A stretch of DNA of 12,428 nt. It comes from Ettlia oleoabundans. Lineage: Eukaryota > Chlorophyta > Chlorophyceae > Chlamydomonadales. Made by a program: the position numbers and the translations under genes. Every line of letters starts with the position of its first letter. Position 1 is the first letter of the stretch. The stretch is from contig JAAMXP010001323.1 of assembly GCA_019693395.1 (NCBI GenBank), forward strand, positions 3,736-16,163, written 5' to 3'. The notes below the pieces were generated by a model, which had not been told where the DNA came from, searched no databases, and saw only the letters and a program-made list of their open reading frames with translations. Below, in pieces: positions 8,612 to 12,428 of the stretch.

Positions 8612-10160
8612 TCAGTTGTCCGTTTCCAAGTCGACCAGTTCTTTTTCCAGCCAGTCAGCATGACGTGGCAGCCAGGTGCAAAGCCCAGGACTGCTGGCGC
8701 TGGCCACAGTTGGATCGCTGCTGCAAGTGAATCCGCCAGTCAACAGTCCCAGCTGCATCGGTGCATCGCCCGCTTCTGCTGCAGGCACCACAAGTGGTGC
8801 ACCCAGGTTGCCGGCGGCACAAGCCCGGAAGCTGTGGCTGAGTGCTGCATGGCATGAGGTGGAGTGATGGGAAAAGGTTGGAGCAAATGTCTGTGTTTGC
8901 CTACACTCCCAACTGGCTGCCTGAATGCTCCAAAAGACGTGGCAAGCAGGTTATGTGGGGCAGGGAAGTCTGCCCCCCGCTCCTGCCAACAGACAGCCTG
9001 ATTGCCTGTTGCATGCTGCTACTTGCCTGTACATGCCTGGCTCATGTCAGCGACGGCAGCTGAGCTAGCCTTTGCTATTGCAAACGCCACCTGCAGGCCA
9101 ATGCATTTTTCCTGCGGCAGCAGCTGCAGTGCATCTTCATGCAGCTGCGGCCAGTAACCATCGCCGCTCCTGCTGCCAAACCCTAACGCCCTGACCGGGA
9201 TGCCATCGGTTGGGTATGCATGGGAAGCTGCAGCAGGGCATGGCAAGGGTTTAGTGGCAGCGGCTTTGGTCAGGTACCATCAAAGTGCATTGCAAATGTA
9301 TGCGTACATTGCTGCATCAAACTATGTGCAGGCGCGTCCAAAAGTAACTGATGTGCTTCCCACTTTCAACATTACGCCTGCCTGCTTGCCCACCGTTTGT
9401 AAGCTCCACGGGCTTCACCCGGCTTTGACGCTCCAGCACGAGGAGCGCCAAGTCGTTCTGCTGCGGTGTGCGGGCATTAAATTCTGGGTGCGGCAGCACA
9501 CGGGCCACACGGTGGATCTCATAGCCACCCTTGCGCCTGCGGCACCATCGCACAACAGATCAAGGAGGGTGAGCAAGGAGGCAGGGGTCTTGCATCGCAG
9601 GAAAGTTGCCTTCCTTCACCTGTATCCTGCTGGAAATGCATCAGGACAGGTTGCATGCATGAGTGGAAGCTGGCTAAGGATAGCTGCAATGATTGATGGC
9701 ACAGCCGATGTGCGAGAAAAATGCATTAGCGTTCCCCACCTGAAGGGGTCCAGAAAAATGTTGTTCATGCCCACGAACACAAGATCAGGTGCCGAATTTT
9801 GGTGAGAGCCAGCCACACACGATGCCGCCGTGAGCACAGCACGGCTGCCCACCAGCGTGCCAGAACACAGAGGCCCAGCCTTTCTGTTGACAATAAGGGA
9901 AGTGAACGGGTATGCGTCCGCTGTAGTGAGGTCCATAGAGAGCGACGACACGAACTGGGCCGCTGTACTAGGTAGCCTGCAGCCGGGCAAGCGGGAATGG
10001 GTGATTGTATGGACTGACAGTGACCGGCGATGGCGCCAGCGCCGTGGCAGTTTGTTGCCTCGTGCAGGGAAGGTTGCCGTAGTAACAAGCAGTCTCACCC
10101 AATTGTCGAAACGACCAGGGCGGCCGCCAACAAGGCGATTCCTCGGCTGGGCGGGGACAT
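8612..10160 (-). CDS. Secreted chymotrypsin-fold pseudoprotease (His and Ser of the triad lost), 5 exons
   Basis: Exons on the - strand: 10160-10099, 9976-9740, 9536-9394, 9227-9027, 8844-8612 (876 nt, 291 residues; phases 2, 2, 1, 1 close). Exon 1 encodes a short signal peptide (MSPPSRG then a hydrophobic core ending about residue 19). The trypsin-like domain (S1/PA fold) spans 29-280. Three S1 landmarks are replaced: the activation N-terminus IVGG is FVSS at 29-32; TAAHC is TAASC, so catalytic His is Ser73 (codon TCG); GDSGGP is GNLGAP at 226-231, so the oxyanion Asp is Asn227 and catalytic Ser is Leu228. The triad Asp is kept (NDLALL, Asp128). The six structural Cys (58/74, 189/213, 223 and the GGFTC Cys) are kept, implying a folded, secreted domain. 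No stop or frameshift is present, so it looks like a maintained non-enzymatic gene, perhaps a binding partner, inhibitor or decoy. Intron 4 needs a GC donor. The C-terminus WLPRHADWLEKEL aligns with LPHYRSWIDEQLLEL of the neighbouring active paralogue. Confidence 0.82.
8845..9026 (-). other. GC-AG intron 4 of the pseudoprotease
   Basis: On the - strand the donor reads ACAG|GCAAGT and the acceptor ATGCAG|CAC. The join gives QACT-A-LSHSFRAC, matching HLCA-G-LLNGHNIC of the active paralogue, whose intron at the same place and phase (phase 1) has a normal GT donor. The frame stops eight bases into the intron if it is not spliced. Confidence 0.78.
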
Positions 10161-10411
10161 GTGATGCCGGAAACCTCAGGATCCTCTGGTGACCGCAGCG
10201 GCGTCCGCAGTGGCGGAGAGCATTGTGGTCTATGTTCCGCGAAGGTAGCCAGCTAGAGCTGCAAAACGCTGGATGATCTCTTTCCTCCGCTGCCCAACCG
10301 CTCGCAAGCGCGCACAACCGCAGCCAGCAACAGTCAGTCACAGCCAGCGCCCAATCTCCATGTCGTCTCTGCCACAAAGTGTTCTTTGATTGTGAGTTCA
10401 CACACAGACAG
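10161..10411. promoter_or_regulatory. Bidirectional promoter region between the divergent protease paralogues
   Basis: Only 251 bases separate the ATG of the pseudoprotease (10160, - strand) from the ATG of the active protease (10412, + strand). Both leaders and both core promoters must fit here unless non-coding exons lie inside the neighbour. The right part has loosely repeated CAGCCAGC/CAGTCAGTCA units. No TATA box is convincing. A 15-base stretch at 10244-10258 recurs inverted at 12283-12297. Confidence 0.6.
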
Positions 10412-12428
10412 ATGTGCCGGCGGCAATTGTGCAGGACATGCGGAGGTCGCCGCCCACTCCCCGCCTTCCTCCAAGGGCTCCTTTTGATGGTGATCGCTAG
10501 CCTTGTGACGGGCTGCAGCGCAGGCGGCACCCGCCTGACCGACATGGAGACAAGGTGGGTGGATGTGGAGGGCGTGTTCCACAGGCGGGGGTTGACTGCG
10601 GCAGCAAAATATTGTTTCATGTAAGCCGAGCACTTTAGGTTCCCCATTGTGGAGGACACGGTTTTGATTTCGAAGCGCCTATGTTGCTTTCAGATCAAGA
10701 ACATTAAGCACCTTCACACCTCAGCCAATGCGCAGGGTTACGCCCCGTGAGCTGCTGGTTGGCGGCCGTATAGGGAAGCAGCAAGACCGCTTCCCCTACA
10801 TGACTCGCATCCACTTCTTGCTGGATGACCAGCTGGGGTTGCTGGCAGGGTGTGGCGGCACCTTGATCTCCCGACGAGTCGTGCTGACAGCGGCACACTG
10901 CATGGCGCTGTCTCTACGAGATGGCTCCAATGTGTTTCTGCGTATCGGGGCATACAACCCCCTCATAGACGAAGCGCGGCGGGTGGGTATGCACATGCCC
11001 GTTGTAACATAGGGTATAAGCTAGTGCACGGCTGGGTAAGGCTCCGCTTTGCTTCTTGCAGCCTTAACAATGGGCCCCATGCTTGGAAGGCTGCTGGCGG
11101 CTCTGTGCCCGCTGGTCTCCTTGCTCACAGTCCAGGTCCCCGCCTCTGTCGTCCCATTACTGCAGCATAAGTACGAGCTGCGTCGGGTTGCAAAGTTCAG
11201 GAACCACCCTGGCTATGTGCAGCTGCCTGAAAGTCAGCCCACCTCACCACACGACCTAGCCCTCATCTTGCTGGATGAGCCCGTGCCCGAAAGCTTCCCC
11301 CGTGTAGCATTGCCAGATGGTAGGGGAACTGTTCATCTTTGTCTGGTTATGATGGATCCTCACATACTGCAGCTCGATATGAGTACATGGTCAGATCTGG
11401 TCAGAACTGGGCCTCAACTCCACTCCCATTGCCTCACTTACCTGCTCCTGCAGCTGACACTCCATACCCCGCCGATGGGGAGCAGCTGCAGGCCATTGGG
11501 TGGGGTAGCACCGACCGGGACAACACCCAAGTGACATATCCCCTCAAAGAGATGGCCATACCAGCCGTTGGCCGCCAGCTGTGTGCTCGGCAGTGGAGTT
11601 ATGCCGGGGCCGGACCGGGCCTGCTGGGCGAGGGCCACCTGTGTGCTGGTGAGTCATTTGTGATGCTGCAAGCTTCACAGGTAACAACCATGTGCAATGC
11701 AGCAGACTATGTACGAGAAGTCATTGAAGGGTCACACCTAGTTATTTGATGTGGGAAGCCAGACAACACATTAGTCCGTTTCACGTCCCTCCACCCATGC
11801 CATGCAGGCCTACTGAACGGCCACAACATTTGTTTTGGCGATTCTGGAGGCCCGCTGTTGCGGCTCGGCAGCAGGGGTGACCCTGATGTGCAGCTGGGAA
11901 TCACCAGCTTCTCCTTCCCCGACTGCGCCCTGCCTGGCATGCCCAGCGTGTTCACCTTCCTGCCACATTACAGGCAAGCAGGTCTTCGGGTGGATGTCCA
12001 GCTTCAGCTTTGTAGCAGCTGCAGGGGGAGCGTAGGCGCATGAGATCATAGCACAACGCATGCTTGGTCCATGGGGGCGCGCAGGCAGGCACAGTGGCGG
12101 AGGGGCAACTGATGACGAATGAAAGGGCAGCAGCAGCTGCTGCTGGTTGGGTTGAGGCTGCCGCTGGTGTTTTCTGCTGAGACTGAGCTGGCAGACAAAG
12201 AAAGAAAGACTACGCCCTTAGGCGTGGGTTGAGGAAGCCAGCAGAGGAAATGGCCCGCCCAGCCTTGGCTAGAGCTGGCCGCCTCTAGCTGGCTACCAGT
12301 GCTGAGACTGAGCTGGCAATCTATGGTGCCGGGAATGATGTCAATTACGGATGCTTGTGATGCAGGAGCTGGATTGATGAGCAGCTGTTGGAGCTTGATC
12401 CGCCTCCCCCGCCCTCCCCACCCCCGCC
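10412..12428 (+). CDS. Secreted chymotrypsin-fold serine protease with intact triad and Pro-rich tail, 6 exons, 3' end beyond the window
   Basis: Exons: 10412-10554, 10694-10982, 11166-11319, 11454-11648, 11808-11973, 12366-12428 onward (phases 2, 0, 1, 1, 2). An Arg-rich start is followed by a hydrophobic core (about 17-33, signal peptide or signal anchor). A propeptide precedes LVGG at 69-72, the activation N-terminus. The triad is complete: TAAHC His116, HDLALILL Asp174, FGDSGGP Ser273. Paired Cys are present (101/117, 239/258, 269/300). The residue six before Ser273, which lines the S1 pocket, is Asn267 and not Asp, so classical cleavage after Lys/Arg is not predicted. The domain ends with LPHYRSWIDEQLLELD, the usual terminal helix, joined over a GC-AG intron to a Pro/Ser-rich stretch, the linker type of algal wall and matrix proteins; another domain may follow. 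Family role: endopeptidase in the secretory route, cell wall or medium. The start is the only ATG in frame before the hydrophobic core. The acceptor of exon 3 is the least certain border; an alternative lies near 11130. Confidence 0.82.
11974..12365 (+). other. GC-AG intron 5 of the serine protease
   Basis: The donor reads TTACAG|GCAAGC and the acceptor GATGCAG|GAG. Splicing restores LPHYRSWIDEQLLELD, aligned with LPRHADWLEKELVDLE in the pseudoprotease, where no intron interrupts. If unspliced, the frame reads about 23 unrelated residues to a TGA at 12041-12043. At 392 bases it is the longest intron in the window. Confidence 0.77.
12175..12318. repeat. 19-bp perfect direct repeat inside protease intron 5
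   Basis: TGCTGAGACTGAGCTGGCA occurs at 12175-12193 and again at 12300-12318, 125 bases apart. Between them lie related CTAGAGCTGGC and TCTAGCTGGCT segments. No coding or mobile-element function is apparent; it may be the remnant of a local duplication. Confidence 0.85.

Noticed and set aside
8660..8867. Two + strand frames opposite the last pseudoprotease exon
   Set aside because: They are antisense shadows of exon 5, whose - strand frame carries the conserved GNLGAP and terminal helix.
9616..10659. A 347-codon open frame on the - strand read as one large exon
   Set aside because: Only 9740-9976 of it matches a protein family. The rest crosses intron 1, the shared promoter and exon 1 of the opposite gene. 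A spliced signal-peptide exon (10160-10099) with matching phase explains the N-terminus better.
11974..12043. Protease ending at the TGA at 12041-12043 without intron 5
   Set aside because: The resulting tail does not align with the paralogue, whereas the GC-AG splice restores the conserved terminal helix.

Overview
This window looks like nuclear DNA of a green alga (Chlorophyta). The genes are split by many short introns of roughly 90-390 bases, almost all ending in a pyrimidine-rich CAG. Coding sequence is GC-rich with runs of Ala, Gln and Ser codons, and one secreted protein carries a Ser/Pro-rich tail. A phospholipid N-methyltransferase implies a species that makes phosphatidylcholine, which argues against Chlamydomonas reinhardtii (it lacks this lipid). 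A trebouxiophyte or a sphaeroplealean is plausible, but I cannot name the species.

Five genes can be assembled exon by exon. Every splice phase closes and every joined protein fits its family. Left to right: (1) + strand 417-4860, an 11-exon pentatricopeptide repeat (PPR) protein of 727 residues with about 12 repeats, probably organelle-targeted. (2) - strand 6410-5364, a 4-exon phospholipid N-methyltransferase (PLMT, 180 residues), tail to tail with the PPR gene. (3) - strand 8077-6792, a 3-exon isopentenyl phosphate kinase (IPK, 314 residues). (4) - strand 10160-8612, a 5-exon secreted chymotrypsin-fold protein of 291 residues that has lost catalytic His and Ser: a pseudoprotease. (5) + strand 10412 to the window end, a chymotrypsin-fold serine protease with an intact His/Asp/Ser triad, followed by a Pro-rich tail that runs off the window.

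Genes 4 and 5 are paralogues. They stand head to head across 251 bases and share four intron sites (three of them at the same phase), so one intact and one catalytically dead copy probably share a promoter region. This pair is the most interesting object in the window. Genes 2 and 3 serve phosphatidylcholine synthesis and isoprenoid phosphate recycling; they lie in tandem, but I see no evidence of joint regulation.

Of the 24 introns inferred, four use a GC instead of a GT donor (at 3971, 4271, 11974 on + and 9026 on -). All four have strong CAG|GCAAGY or ACAG|GCAAGY contexts and are supported by protein alignment. The window also holds a (CTGC)21 and an (AT)11 microsatellite inside PPR introns, and a 19-bp direct repeat in the last protease intron. 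I saw no RNA genes, transposons, CRISPR arrays or viral genes. All exon borders are my own reading without transcript data.
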